Assembly (NCBI RefSeq): GCF_018802605.1
Contig: NZ_CP069161.1
Span: forward strand, 1,922,001-1,986,000
Reading direction: 5' to 3'
DNA length: 64,000 nucleotides
From: Paludibacterium paludis
GTDB lineage: Bacteria; Pseudomonadota; Gammaproteobacteria; Burkholderiales; Chromobacteriaceae
The notes below the pieces were generated by a model. That model was not told the DNA's origin and did not search any database. It saw nothing but the letters and a program-made list of their open reading frames with translations. Positions 17,666-26,811 of this stretch are shown here, one piece after another (position 1 is the stretch's first letter; every line of letters starts with the position of its first letter). A program made the position numbers and the translations under genes.

Positions 17666-17771
17666 GCCCGGGTTCACGATAGCAACCTTCGGTGTGACAA
17701 TGACGCTATTGTCGATGAGTCCGCTTTGGCGTATATAGTGAATTTCGGACATTATTCACAGCGTTACGGAC

Positions 17772-18572
17772 ATGTCGACCGAAAACCTGTTGCATCCGCC
17801 GCAAATGGAGCGGCTGCCGTACCCGATTCATCTGCGCCTGGCGCGATTTCCCGCGGGCAGCCGCTTTGTGAGCCATGCCCACCCCTGGGGGCAACTGAAT
17901 TATTCCGCGACGGGGGTGATGGAGCTGGATATCGGCGGCCGACGCTTTCTGTCTCCACCTCAGTACGCGATATGGATCCCACCTAGAGTCGAACACGACG
18001 CTCACATACGTCAGGCGGTGGTCTATCAGTCGGCCTATATCGATGAGGCCTGGTGCCGTGATTTGCCGGACGCGCCCAAGGCCATCCGCATCGGGTCGGT
18101 GGTCAAGGCCATCCTCGCCGATTTCGCCCTGCGCGACGTGTCGGTGCCGTCAACCCGCGCCGATCGGCGCATGGCGCGCGTGCTGCTCGATCAGATCCCT
18201 CTGGCGCCCTGCAGCGCGAGCTACCTGCCCGGCAGCGGCGATCCGCTGGTGTCGCGTCTGCTCGACGCCTGGCAGCGTGACCCGGCGGACAGCCGCACGC
18301 TCGCCAGGTGGGCCGATGAGCTGCATGTGACGGAACGTACCCTGGCGCGGCGTTGCCGCGTCGAGCTTGGCATGAGTGCCGGGGAGTGGCGGCAGCGTCA
18401 GCGTTACTTGCACGCGTTGACGCTGCTCGATGCCGGTTTGACGGTTCAGAACGCCGCGCTGGAGTTGGGGTACGGGACCGCGTCGGCGTTCATCGCCATG
18501 TTCCAGCGCCGCGGAGGCGTGACGCCCGACCAGTACCGGCGCGACCCGGAGGGGGTCAGCCGCGGAACATGA
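17772..18572 (+). CDS. AraC-family transcriptional regulator
   Basis: 266 residues: an N-terminal cupin-like sensor domain (HAHPWGQLNYSATGVMELDIGG, then PPQYAIWIPPRVEHD) and a C-terminal double helix-turn-helix (TLARWADELHVTERTLARRC; ALELGYGTASAFIAMFQRRGGVTPDQYRR). This architecture is common in one-component regulators of adjacent efflux genes. It is divergent from the EamA transporter. Its 3' end overlaps the convergent small membrane gene by 17 bp. Confidence 0.88.
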   Translation: MSTENLLHPPQMERLPYPIHLRLARFPAGSRFVSHAHPWGQLNYSATGVMELDIGGRRFLSPPQYAIWIPPRVEHDAHIRQAVVYQSAYIDEAWCRDLPDAPKAIRIGSVVKAILADFALRDVSVPSTRADRRMARVLLDQIPLAPCSASYLPGSGDPLVSRLLDAWQRDPADSRTLARWADELHVTERTLARRCRVELGMSAGEWRQRQRYLHALTLLDAGLTVQNAALELGYGTASAFIAMFQRRGGVTPDQYRRDPEGVSRGT

Positions 18573-18903
18573 AGTACACCGCGCCGACCAGGCACAGGGC
18601 GGCCCAGACATAGTCCCAGCGGAACGGCTGATTCATGTACAGCACCGCGAACGGAATGAACACCGACAGTGACAGGGCTTCCTGCAGGATCTTCAATTGG
18701 GACAGTGTCATGGCGCCGTAGCCGATGCGGTTGGCCGGCACCTGCAACAGGTACTCGAACAGGGCGATGCCCCAGCTGGCCAGCGCCGCGACGTACCACG
18801 CCTTGTTCGCGCCGTCCTTCAGGTGGGCGTACCAGGCGAAGGTCATGAACAGGTTCGAGGCCGTCAGCAGCAACGGCGTGGCGATGTAGGGCGACACGGC
18901 CAT
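18556..18903 (-). CDS. DUF486 / DMT-like small membrane protein
   Basis: 115 residues with four predicted transmembrane helices. NLFMTFAWYAHLK and YLLQVPANRIGY, with SLSVFIPFAVLYM, are typical of the DUF486 family related to drug/metabolite transporters. Function is unknown; it would probably act as a dimer. It lies one base after chaA and may be co-transcribed with it. Confidence 0.85.
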   Translation of the reverse strand: MAVSPYIATPLLLTASNLFMTFAWYAHLKDGANKAWYVAALASWGIALFEYLLQVPANRIGYGAMTLSQLKILQEALSLSVFIPFAVLYMNQPFRWDYVWAALCLVGAVYFMFRG

Positions 18904-18904
18904 G

Positions 18905-19987
18905 TCACACTCCTAGTCCCGAGAGGAACAGGAAGGTGGCGAACAGCGCGGCGTGGGTGTAACCCTCGATGGCGTTGGTTTCCCCGTCGTTGAGGTTGAT
19001 CGAGGCGACCAGCAGGGTCAAGAGCAGCATGGCCGTCTGAACGGGCGTCAACCCCATCGAGATAGGCTGACCGGTCATGAGCGCGATCGCTTCCACAACG
19101 GGGATGGTCAGCACGACCGTGGCGAGCGAGGCGCCGAGCGCGATGTTCATGACCGCCTGCATGCGGTTGTTTTGCGCGGCGCGCAGGGCGGTGAGCACTT
19201 CCGGGCTCGCTGAGATCAGCGCCACCACGATGGCGGGCACGATCGTCGGCACACCGCTGCCTGCCAGGGCGTGGTTCATGAACGCCGCCATCAGCTCGGA
19301 CAGAAAACCGATCAGCACCAGGCTGGCCACCAGCAGCAGGGCGTGATGTCCGGTTTTCGAGCCGGCGTGATGTCCGTCATCCTGTGCGGTGTCGTCGGCG
19401 TAGGTGTAGTCGAAGAAGTAGCTGTGCCGCCCGGTCTGCATGCGCAGGAACAGGGCGTAGAGCACGACCATGCAGACAATGGTGAAGGCCGAGTAGGCCT
19501 GCCATTTGCCGGCCGGGATGAATTCGGGCACGAACATGGAGACGCCCGCCGCCACCAGGATCATGGAGACATAGCTGTTGCCGGAGTCGAGGTTGTAGGG
19601 CTGCTCGCCGTGCTTGAGTCCGCCGACGATGGCGGCCATGCCAAGGATGCCGTTGATGTCGAGCATCAGCGCGGAATAGACGGTGTCGCGCGCCAGGGTC
19701 GGCCCGCCTCCGGAAAACATCATCATCGCCAGGATCACCACTTCGACCGTCACCGCGGACAGGGTGAGAATCATGGTGCCGTAAGGCTCGCCAAGTCGCC
19801 GGGCCAACAGCTCGCCATGGTGCGCGACGCGCAGCGCGGCGGCGATGATGATGGCGAGGAAAACGCCGGTGGCCAGTGTTTGCGCGCCGCGTCCGGCTTC
19901 GATAATGGCGTGTTCGAGCAAAAAGCCGGTGATGGCCGCCAGAATGGCGAGGAACAGGGGTTTTTCGTGTTTCAATAAGGAGATCAT
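18905..19987 (-). CDS. chaA: Calcium/proton antiporter ChaA
   Basis: 360-residue CaCA-superfamily exchanger with about 11 helices. The two antiparallel repeats carry the ion-binding acidic motifs GEPYGTMILTLSAVTVEVV and ALISASPEVLTALRAA. A histidine-rich, acidic cytoplasmic loop (DDTAQDDGHHAGSKTGHH) separates them. It exports Ca2+ (or Na+/K+) in exchange for protons. ATG 19987 is chosen; a further frame extension uses TTG at 20008. Confidence 0.9.
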   Translation of the reverse strand: MISLLKHEKPLFLAILAAITGFLLEHAIIEAGRGAQTLATGVFLAIIIAAALRVAHHGELLARRLGEPYGTMILTLSAVTVEVVILAMMMFSGGGPTLARDTVYSALMLDINGILGMAAIVGGLKHGEQPYNLDSGNSYVSMILVAAGVSMFVPEFIPAGKWQAYSAFTIVCMVVLYALFLRMQTGRHSYFFDYTYADDTAQDDGHHAGSKTGHHALLLVASLVLIGFLSELMAAFMNHALAGSGVPTIVPAIVVALISASPEVLTALRAAQNNRMQAVMNIALGASLATVVLTIPVVEAIALMTGQPISMGLTPVQTAMLLLTLLVASINLNDGETNAIEGYTHAALFATFLFLSGLGV

Positions 19988-20078
19988 GTTGCGATCGTTC
20001 GTGGCCAAAGTGGCGACATGATAGCGCAGAAATCGTCACTGGCCGTTGTGGCAGCGCGAAAACAATTGTCTTGAATGT

Positions 20079-20092
20079 TTACGTTAACGTAA
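20079..20092. promoter_or_regulatory. Candidate LiuR operator 2 (perfect palindrome)
   Basis: TTACGTTAACGTAA is a perfect 14-bp palindrome located 35-48 bp before the thiolase ATG at 20127. It resembles the site at 15649-15662, indicating that the thiolase gene belongs to the same regulon. Confidence 0.7.
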
Positions 20093-20126
20093 GATGAAAG
20101 CAATTCAACCGAGAAGGAGCACGCGC

Positions 20127-21308
20127 ATGCAGGATTCGATCGTGATTGTCGGAATGGCCCGCACGCCGATGGGCGGTTTTCAGGGAAGCCTCGCCGAGTG
20201 CGCCGCCAGCGACCTGGGCGCGGTGGCCATCCGCGCGGCGCTGGAACGCGCCGGGGTGTCGGCGTCGGAGGTCGACGAAGTCGTGATGGGCTGCGTGCTG
20301 CCGGCCGGGCAGGGACAGGCGCCGGCGCGCCAGGCGGCGCTCAAGGCGGGCCTGCCGGTTTCCGTGGCGGCGACAACGGTCAACAAGATGTGCGGCTCGG
20401 GCATGAAGGCCGTGATGATCGCCCATGACCAGTTGCGGGCCGGCGGCGCGGACGTACTGGTGGCCGGCGGCATGGAGAGCATGAGCAACGCGCCCTATCT
20501 GGTGCCCAAGGCGCGCGCCGGTCTGCGCCTGGGGCATGGCGAACTCAAGGACCACATGTTCCTTGACGGCCTCGAGGATGCCTATGATAAGGGGACGCTG
20601 ATGGGGGTGTTCGCCGAAGCCTGCGCGGCGGAGTTCGGATTTACCCGCGAGGCGCAGGACGCTTTCGCCATCGCGTCGCTCGAACGCGCCAAGGAAGCGA
20701 TCCGTTCCGGCCATTTCGCCGGCGAAATCGCGCCGGTGACGGTCAGGCTCCGCTCAGGGGAGTCGCTTGTCGACACCGACGAGCAGCCGCTCAAGGCCAG
20801 CGTGGAAAAAATCCCTTCCCTGAAACCGGCGTTCCGCAAGGACGGCACGGTAACGGCCGCCAATTCGAGTTCCATTTCCGATGGCGGCGCGGCGCTGGTG
20901 CTGATGACGCAGGGCGAGGCGCAACGCCGCGGCTTGCCGGTGCTGGCCCGCATCGTCGGTCACGCGACCCATGCGCGCGAACCCTCGCGTTTCACCACCG
21001 CGCCGGTGGGCGCGATCGAAGCGCTCCTGGGCAAGACCGGATGGTCCGCGTCGGAGGTGGATCTGTACGAGATCAACGAGGCCTTCGCCGTGGTCACCAT
21101 GGCGGCGATGCAATCGCTCGGTTTACCCCACGAACGGGTCAATATCAGTGGCGGCGCCTGCGCGCTGGGCCATCCGATCGGGGCGTCGGGCGCGCGCATT
21201 CTGGTCACCCTGATCGCGGCGCTGGCCAGAACCGGCGGGAAACGCGGTGTGGCGAGTCTGTGTATCGGCGGGGGAGAAGCCACCGCGGTGGCCGTCGAGT
21301 TGCCGTGA
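20127..21308 (+). CDS. Acetyl-CoA C-acyltransferase (thiolase)
   Basis: 393-residue type II thiolase. The nucleophilic Cys is in NKMCGSGMKA (about residue 90), NEAFA follows, the catalytic His is in GGACALGHPIGASGAR and the second Cys in SLCIGGGEATAV. It cleaves 3-ketoacyl-CoA to acyl-CoA and acetyl-CoA or condenses acetyl-CoA. AGGAG at 20115-20119 fixes ATG 20127 as start. The LiuR-like palindrome just upstream suggests a role in branched-chain acyl-CoA degradation with the 14747 dehydrogenase. Confidence 0.92.
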   Translation: MQDSIVIVGMARTPMGGFQGSLAECAASDLGAVAIRAALERAGVSASEVDEVVMGCVLPAGQGQAPARQAALKAGLPVSVAATTVNKMCGSGMKAVMIAHDQLRAGGADVLVAGGMESMSNAPYLVPKARAGLRLGHGELKDHMFLDGLEDAYDKGTLMGVFAEACAAEFGFTREAQDAFAIASLERAKEAIRSGHFAGEIAPVTVRLRSGESLVDTDEQPLKASVEKIPSLKPAFRKDGTVTAANSSSISDGGAALVLMTQGEAQRRGLPVLARIVGHATHAREPSRFTTAPVGAIEALLGKTGWSASEVDLYEINEAFAVVTMAAMQSLGLPHERVNISGGACALGHPIGASGARILVTLIAALARTGGKRGVASLCIGGGEATAVAVELP

Positions 21309-21315
21309 CGGTATC

Positions 21316-21349
21316 GGTGACGGCGGTGCGCGGGTGCCGCCGTCACCGG
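21316..21349 (+). terminator. Strong GC hairpin after the thiolase gene
   Basis: CGGTGACGGCGG (21316-21327) pairs perfectly with CCGCCGTCACCG (21338-21349). No T-run follows, so it is a stem-loop that may stabilise the 3' end rather than a classical intrinsic terminator. Confidence 0.5.
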
Positions 21350-21495
21350 CTTGAGAGGGCGGGCCGGGCGTGGCATGATGTCAGGTTCATGTCATTTGCC
21401 CGGCGTGGAATCGGTTGGAATCACCCTTACTGTTGCGCGGGCGGAAATGCGGGCAGGGCGAGCCTGCCTATCCGCGCATAACCGGAGGGGGTCCG

Positions 21496-22767
21496 ATGTC
21501 GAATCCGTTGTTTGGCGCCAATCGCCAGGCCAGCCAGACTTTCATTTTGTTGACGGTGTTTCTCGACATGCTGGGTATCGGCCTGATCATACCCGTCATG
21601 CCAGTGCTGATCGGCCAGTTCACCCGCAGCCCCGATGAGTTGGCGCACTGGTATGGCCTGCTGGCGGCGACCTTCGGCGTCATGCAGTTTTTCTGTACCC
21701 CCGTGCTGGGCGCGCTCAGCGACCGCTTTGGCCGGCGCCCCGTTCTCCTGTTGTCGATTTTCGGTCTCGGGTGCAGCCTCTTCGTGCACGCGACGGCCGG
21801 TTCCCTGCTGGCATTGTTCCTGATTCGCATCGTCAGCGGCGGCACCGCGGCGAGCTTCTCCGTCGCCAACGCCTATATGGCGGATATCACGCCCCCGGAA
21901 AAACGCGGCAAAGGCTTCGGTTTGCTGGGCGCCGCCTTCGGGCTTGGTTTCATCTTCGGACCGGTGATCGGCGGCCTGCTGGGCGAGCACGATGTGCGTC
22001 TGCCGTTTTTTGTGGCGGGCGGACTGGCGATCGTCAATTGGCTGTACGGATTCTTTGTGTTGCCCGAATCGTTGCCGCGGGAGAGGCGCGCGCCGTTTTC
22101 CCTCGCGCGGGCCAATCCGTTCTCCGCCTTGCTGCATCTGGGGCGCTTGCGCGGGGTCGGCAGGCTTGTCGGGGTGTTCGCGCTGTGCGTATTACCGCAG
22201 TTCATCCTGCAAACATCCTGGGTGCTGTATACCCAGATGCGCTTTGGCTGGACGCCCGGCGACAACGGTTTCGCCCTGTTTCTGGTCGGTGTGCTGAGCG
22301 TCGTGGTGCAAGGCGGCCTGCAAGGCCGTTTGCTGCGGGTTTTCGGCGAGCGACGGCTGGCGCTGACCGGTTTGGCCTCGGGCGCCATCGCCTATGTCTG
22401 TTACGGACTGGCCACCGCCGGCTGGGTGATGTACGTGGTGATTCTGGCCAATTTTCTGTCGTTCGCCGCCGGACCGGCCTTGCAGGCGATCGTTTCGCGG
22501 TCGGTGGGGGCGACCGAGCAGGGGCTGACCCAGGGGTCGCTTAACGCCATCAACAGTCTTGCCATCATCTTCGGGCCGTTGATCGGCACAACGATACTCG
22601 CCAGGGTCGGCCATTTGCCCGGGCATGACTGGCGGATGGGCTCCCTGTTTTTCCTCTGCGCGGCGCTGCAAGCGCTGGCCTGGTGGCTGGCGCGCGCGCA
22701 TTTCCGGGGCTTGCGCGTGTGCGAATGGCAAGACCCGGCGCTGGAGTCCTCCCGATTGCGATCGTAA
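21496..22767 (+). CDS. MFS multidrug/tetracycline-type efflux transporter
   Basis: 423 residues, 12 predicted helices. The signature GALSDRFGRRPVLL after helix 2 and the TetA-like start TFILLTVFLDMLGIGLIIPV and GGTAASFSVANAYMADITPP place it in the DHA1/TCR-TetA group of proton-driven exporters. GGAGGGGG precedes ATG 21496; earlier in-frame ATGs lack a good site. Substrate not predictable. No adjacent TetR-type repressor. Confidence 0.85.
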   Translation: MSNPLFGANRQASQTFILLTVFLDMLGIGLIIPVMPVLIGQFTRSPDELAHWYGLLAATFGVMQFFCTPVLGALSDRFGRRPVLLLSIFGLGCSLFVHATAGSLLALFLIRIVSGGTAASFSVANAYMADITPPEKRGKGFGLLGAAFGLGFIFGPVIGGLLGEHDVRLPFFVAGGLAIVNWLYGFFVLPESLPRERRAPFSLARANPFSALLHLGRLRGVGRLVGVFALCVLPQFILQTSWVLYTQMRFGWTPGDNGFALFLVGVLSVVVQGGLQGRLLRVFGERRLALTGLASGAIAYVCYGLATAGWVMYVVILANFLSFAAGPALQAIVSRSVGATEQGLTQGSLNAINSLAIIFGPLIGTTILARVGHLPGHDWRMGSLFFLCAALQALAWWLARAHFRGLRVCEWQDPALESSRLRS

Positions 22768-22814
22768 GACCGGAATTTTTCCTTCGCATACACCATTCGT
22801 TTTACCGAGTCGTG

Positions 22815-22854
22815 AAAACGCGACACGTTCCTGGCCGGGATGTGTCGTGTTTTT
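22815..22854 (+). terminator. Intrinsic terminator of the MFS gene
   Basis: AAAACGCGACAC (22815-22826) pairs with GTGTCGTGTTTT (22842-22853) with one G-U pair, loop of 15 nt, ending in a run of five T. It lies 48 nt after the stop codon. Confidence 0.75.
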
Positions 22855-23105
22855 GTCACATTCAACTGCAAATTGGCGATGAATGTTTATTATGCGCCAA
22901 GAAATATTCGTTTTGTCCTGATGTTTCTTCGACTTTATTCCTTTGTGAAATTATTCCATTATGGGTAATTTAGCGTTTGTGACATGACTCTTGCTTGAGC
23001 CGCTTTTTGCAATGTTAAATGTGTATGCCAATGTTTTTTATTGGCGGATCAGCCATTTACTCCAAATAAGCGCAGCGGCTGGCGCAAAGACAAGGGAAAA
23101 TAGAG
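22855..23105. promoter_or_regulatory. Upstream region of the TonB-dependent receptor gene
   Basis: AT-rich gap holding the receptor promoter, not pinpointed. It has two inverted repeats with a shared core: TTGGCG (22873-22878) with CGCCAA (22895-22900), 22 bp centre to centre, and GCCAAT (23027-23032) with ATTGGC (23040-23045) around seven bases. The latter could also form an RNA hairpin in the leader. No Fur-like box was seen. Confidence 0.45.
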
Positions 23106-25685
23106 ATGAACTTCAGGATGAAACGGATCGCACTCGCGCTGAGTGTGCTGGGCGGCGCCATGGCGCATGCCGCCGATGACGGCGTGACGCAGCTCGAACG
23201 CGTCGAAGTGACGGGTTCCAATATCAAGCGCAGCATCAAGCAGGAACTGGCTCAGCCGATTTCCACGATCCGCACGGAAGATATGACCCGGCAAGGGTTT
23301 ACCACTGTCGAACAGGTCATTTCCTCGTTGGCCAGCAACCAGGCGGCGTTGGTCAGCGCGTCGTCGGTACAGACCATTTCCGGCGGCGCCGCCTACGCCA
23401 GCCTGCGTGGTTTGGGATCGCAGTACACCTTGATTCTGCTGGATGGGCGGCGCGTGGCGAACCAGGCGATCAGCGGCTATGCCACCGATCTGAACGCGAT
23501 TCCGCTGTCGTCGATCGAGCGCATCGAGGTGTTGCGTGACGGCGCTTCGGCGATCTACGGTACCGATGCGATCGGCGGGGTGATCAACTTCATCACCAAG
23601 AAAAGCTATCAGGGGGTGACCGTATCGGGCGAGCTGATTTCCACCGCTCATACGGGAGGCGGGTCAGGCAATGCGAGCATCACGGCCGGGATGGGCAGCC
23701 TGTCCGAGGATGGCTACAACGTCTACGGATCGCTCAGCTACCAGAAAACCGATCCGATTACCACCAACCATCGCGATTTTGCACGTCAGTATCTGACTGC
23801 GAGCAATTTGAGCGGACGGACGTTTCCCGGCAACTTCACTTACAAAGACAAGGCTTACAATCTGGCTTCCCCTACTTGCCAGCCGCCTTACTCCCTGCCG
23901 CTGGGCAGCCTGGCCTGCGGGGAAATGGCCACCTTGTACATGGATTTGACCCCCAAGGTCGAGCAGTCGAGCGTGACGGCCAAGGTGGCGCGGCGGATCG
24001 GGGAGCACACGCTGTCATTGCAGTATCTGGGGACACGAATCATCAGCACGACGCATATTTCCCCCGAGCCGTTGACCGATATTGTCACTCTTTTGCCGGG
24101 GGACCGTTATTACCCGACCCGGCTGCCCGATGGCACGCCGACCGACGGCAGCGAGGCGGTGGTCAATACCCGCGCGGTGCCGCTCGGGCCGCGTGTCACG
24201 GAAAGCCGTTCGACGACCCAGCGCATCGCGTTCAATGCCGAGGGGGTGATCGCCGGCTGGGACTACAAAGGGGGCGTGGCCTACTCGAGCAATCGCACGG
24301 TGATCAACTTCAAGAGCGGTTACGTCAATAGCAGCACAGTCGCTAGCGCGATAAAGAACGGTTCGATCAATCCGTTCGGGCCGTCACCCGCCGGCGCCTG
24401 GCAGAGTGTGGAACTGAAGGGGGATGGCTGGATCGCCGATTTCGTAACGACCATGGCGGATCTGAAGTTCAGCAAGGAACTGTTTGAATTGCCGGCCGGC
24501 GCGGTGGCGACGGCCATCGGTTTCGAGGCCCGCCATGAGAAGCTGGACAGCAAGATCCAGAGTATCGCCCAGTATGCCCAAGGCTCGGGCATCGCCGACT
24601 CCAAGTCGACCAAGGGTGGCCGGACGGTGACGGCGCTGTATGCGGAAGCGGATGTGCCGATCATCAAGAATCTGGACTTGCAACTGGCGGCGCGCTACGA
24701 CCGGTATACCGATTTTGGCAACACCTTCAACCCGAAAGTGGCGCTCAAATACCTGCCGATGCCTCAAGTGATGCTTCGTGCCTCGGCGAGCAAGGGATTC
24801 CGCGCGCCGACGCTGTACGACATTTATTCGCCGGACAACGCCACCTATACCGCCAACAAGTTCGATGATCCGTTGCGTTGCCCGGGCGGCGTGCCGGCCA
24901 ATGGCGGCAACGAGGTGAATGATTGCAACACCCAGTTCCAGAACCTGCAGGGCGGAAGTAATAACTTGCGCCCGGAGAAGGCCAGCACCCTGAGTGTCGG
25001 CGTGGTGGTCGAGCCGGTCAAGGAAGTGACGGCCAGCGCCGACTTGTGGTGGTCGGTGGTCAAGGACAGTATCGGCCAGCTTGATCCGGGCATTGTTTTC
25101 AGCAACCCAGCTCTTTACGCTGAGCGCTTTGTACGTAATCCGAACGGTTCGCTCAAATATGTGGTTACCCGCAGCCAGAACCTGGGCACGCTGAGCGCCG
25201 CCGGGGTCGACCTGAGCCTGATCCTGCGCTCGCCCAAAACCGCCTGGGGCAATTTCACGGTCAATCTCGACGGCACCTATACCTCCAAATACGCCCAGCA
25301 GCTGGAGCCCGGCGGCGCGTATTTCAGTCCGCTGGGGGGCTGGTACAAGGATGTTCTGCAACCGGTGGTGCGCTGGAAGCACAGTCTGGCGTTCAACTGG
25401 AACAACGGGCCGTGGAGCGGGGCGCTGGTGCAGAATTACATGGCCGGGTATACCGACATGAATCCGAAAAAACAGCGGCACAAGGTGGACTCCTATGAAA
25501 CCTGGAATCTGTCGGCCAATTACGTGTGGGACAAGAAGCTGACCCTCACGGCGGGGATCCGCAACCTGCTGGATGAAGCGCCGCCCTACAGTAACCAGAC
25601 CAAGAGTTTTCAAGTCGGTTTCGATCCGGTGCGAACCGACCCGGTGGGCCGTTCTTACTTCCTGAAGGCGACGTACAAGATGTGA
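23106..25685 (+). CDS. TonB-dependent outer-membrane receptor
   Basis: 859 residues: signal peptide ending AHA, then a plug domain (VEVTGSNIKRSIKQ, SLRGLGSQYTLILLDGRRVAN, RIEVLRDGASAIYGTDAIGGVINFITKK) and a 22-strand barrel ending in a strand with terminal aromatic residues (PVGRSYFLKATYKM). It imports a bulky or scarce ligand through the outer membrane using TonB energy. The plug belongs to the group with the VTGSNIKR motif, many of which take up oligosaccharides, peptides or vitamins; no siderophore-specific signal is visible. The convergent neighbour is a chitin-active-type monooxygenase, which makes a saccharide ligand worth testing. Confidence 0.9.
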   Translation: MNFRMKRIALALSVLGGAMAHAADDGVTQLERVEVTGSNIKRSIKQELAQPISTIRTEDMTRQGFTTVEQVISSLASNQAALVSASSVQTISGGAAYASLRGLGSQYTLILLDGRRVANQAISGYATDLNAIPLSSIERIEVLRDGASAIYGTDAIGGVINFITKKSYQGVTVSGELISTAHTGGGSGNASITAGMGSLSEDGYNVYGSLSYQKTDPITTNHRDFARQYLTASNLSGRTFPGNFTYKDKAYNLASPTCQPPYSLPLGSLACGEMATLYMDLTPKVEQSSVTAKVARRIGEHTLSLQYLGTRIISTTHISPEPLTDIVTLLPGDRYYPTRLPDGTPTDGSEAVVNTRAVPLGPRVTESRSTTQRIAFNAEGVIAGWDYKGGVAYSSNRTVINFKSGYVNSSTVASAIKNGSINPFGPSPAGAWQSVELKGDGWIADFVTTMADLKFSKELFELPAGAVATAIGFEARHEKLDSKIQSIAQYAQGSGIADSKSTKGGRTVTALYAEADVPIIKNLDLQLAARYDRYTDFGNTFNPKVALKYLPMPQVMLRASASKGFRAPTLYDIYSPDNATYTANKFDDPLRCPGGVPANGGNEVNDCNTQFQNLQGGSNNLRPEKASTLSVGVVVEPVKEVTASADLWWSVVKDSIGQLDPGIVFSNPALYAERFVRNPNGSLKYVVTRSQNLGTLSAAGVDLSLILRSPKTAWGNFTVNLDGTYTSKYAQQLEPGGAYFSPLGGWYKDVLQPVVRWKHSLAFNWNNGPWSGALVQNYMAGYTDMNPKKQRHKVDSYETWNLSANYVWDKKLTLTAGIRNLLDEAPPYSNQTKSFQVGFDPVRTDPVGRSYFLKATYKM

Positions 25686-25692
25686 TGAAAGG

Positions 25693-25720
25693 GGCGCCGC
25701 ACCTGCACTGGTGCGGTGCC
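25693..25720. terminator. Hairpin between convergent receptor and monooxygenase genes
   Basis: GGCGCCGCACC (25693-25703) pairs with GGTGCGGTGCC (25710-25720), one G-U pair, six-base loop. It lies between two converging genes and may act in both directions; no long T-run on either side. Confidence 0.5.
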
Positions 25721-25728
25721 CTGGTCGT

Positions 25729-26682
25729 TCATCGGCGCGTGGGGGTTTTCAGGTCGATCTCGTAGCGGTAGCCGGGGTAGCCGCCATTCAGATAGACACG
25801 GTGGCCGCCCGTTGCGGGAGCGACCCGACCGGTGCGGTCCAGTTCTCCGATACGGACGATTGCCGAATCGCGGTTGACGGCGGCGGCGAGCGCGGCGGGC
25901 CAGGCGGCGCGTTTGCCGCTTGTCGCATCGAGCATGATGCTGTGCCGTTCGATGTCCTGTCCATCCTGGTTGAAGAGTCGCAGCGTGACCGTGCTGCCAG
26001 CCGGCAGATCATCGCGGATCGACAGCCGTCCGGCCTCCTGCCAGGGCGTCGTCGCGCCGGCCGCATTGCCGGCGAAACGCACATCGGAGCAGGAATAGAA
26101 CGCCTCTTCGCTATCCGACCGTTTCCAGACGTGATAAATGATGTGCTGACCAGTCTTGCCGACAGGCAGCGGGACTTTCAGGCGGTAACGCTTGTCGGGA
26201 GACAACGGCGCGTTGCCGTTCCAGGTGTAGAACAGTTCGAGATCCGACCATTTGAGCGGCTGATCCGGTGACCAGCCGTTGCGCGTGACGTAAAAGCGGA
26301 AATAGCGGGTGGCGTGGGGCGCCGTGGCGTAATAGACGAATTCGAAGCGGCCGTTCCTGTCCGGAACGAGGGTCGTCGATCGCCAGTCGCGCCGGGGCGT
26401 ATCGAATGGCTTGAACAGCGCATTGCCGCCGGCGCACAGCGTGCCGTCCGGCACGACGGCCTGGTGGTTGTCGCCCTGCGGCAGCTGGTTGATACCGTTC
26501 CAGTTATACATGCCTTCGGTGCCGCCAGCGTTGGCCGCCCCGATGCAGGCGGGGCTTTGCGGTTCTTCCGGTCCTTCCAGGAAGCAGGTGTAGACGCGGT
26601 TGGCCGGCACTTCCATGGTGCCATGCGCCATGACAAGGGCGGGTGCGGCGGCGAGCGCCAGCACGGTCAGGTGAACGTTCAT
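25729..26682 (-). CDS. AA10 lytic polysaccharide monooxygenase (chitin-binding type)
   Basis: 317-residue secreted copper enzyme. The signal peptide MNVHLTVLALAAAPALVMA ends just before His, so mature His1 (HGTMEVPANRVY) is the first ligand of the copper histidine brace; the second His lies in TGQHIIYHVWKRSD, followed by EAFYSCSDVRF with the axial Phe. The AA10 domain spans about 20-210. The C-terminal ~100 residues (QEAGRLSIRDDLPAGSTVTL onward) resemble the GbpA domain-2-like module found after AA10 domains. It oxidatively cleaves chitin or cellulose. ATG 26682 chosen because the frame upstream lacks a signal sequence. Confidence 0.88.
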   Translation of the reverse strand: MNVHLTVLALAAAPALVMAHGTMEVPANRVYTCFLEGPEEPQSPACIGAANAGGTEGMYNWNGINQLPQGDNHQAVVPDGTLCAGGNALFKPFDTPRRDWRSTTLVPDRNGRFEFVYYATAPHATRYFRFYVTRNGWSPDQPLKWSDLELFYTWNGNAPLSPDKRYRLKVPLPVGKTGQHIIYHVWKRSDSEEAFYSCSDVRFAGNAAGATTPWQEAGRLSIRDDLPAGSTVTLRLFNQDGQDIERHSIMLDATSGKRAAWPAALAAAVNRDSAIVRIGELDRTGRVAPATGGHRVYLNGGYPGYRYEIDLKTPTRR

Positions 26683-26811
26683 GATTCGGCTCCTTGCTGA
26701 GAAACGGACAATTTCAGGAAGGGGCGAGCGGTCTAAGAAGTACCTGCCTGAAATTTCATTCAGGATAGTTATATTCTGTTGTCCTGCTCTGGCCAAAAGA
26801 ACAGGCTGTCC

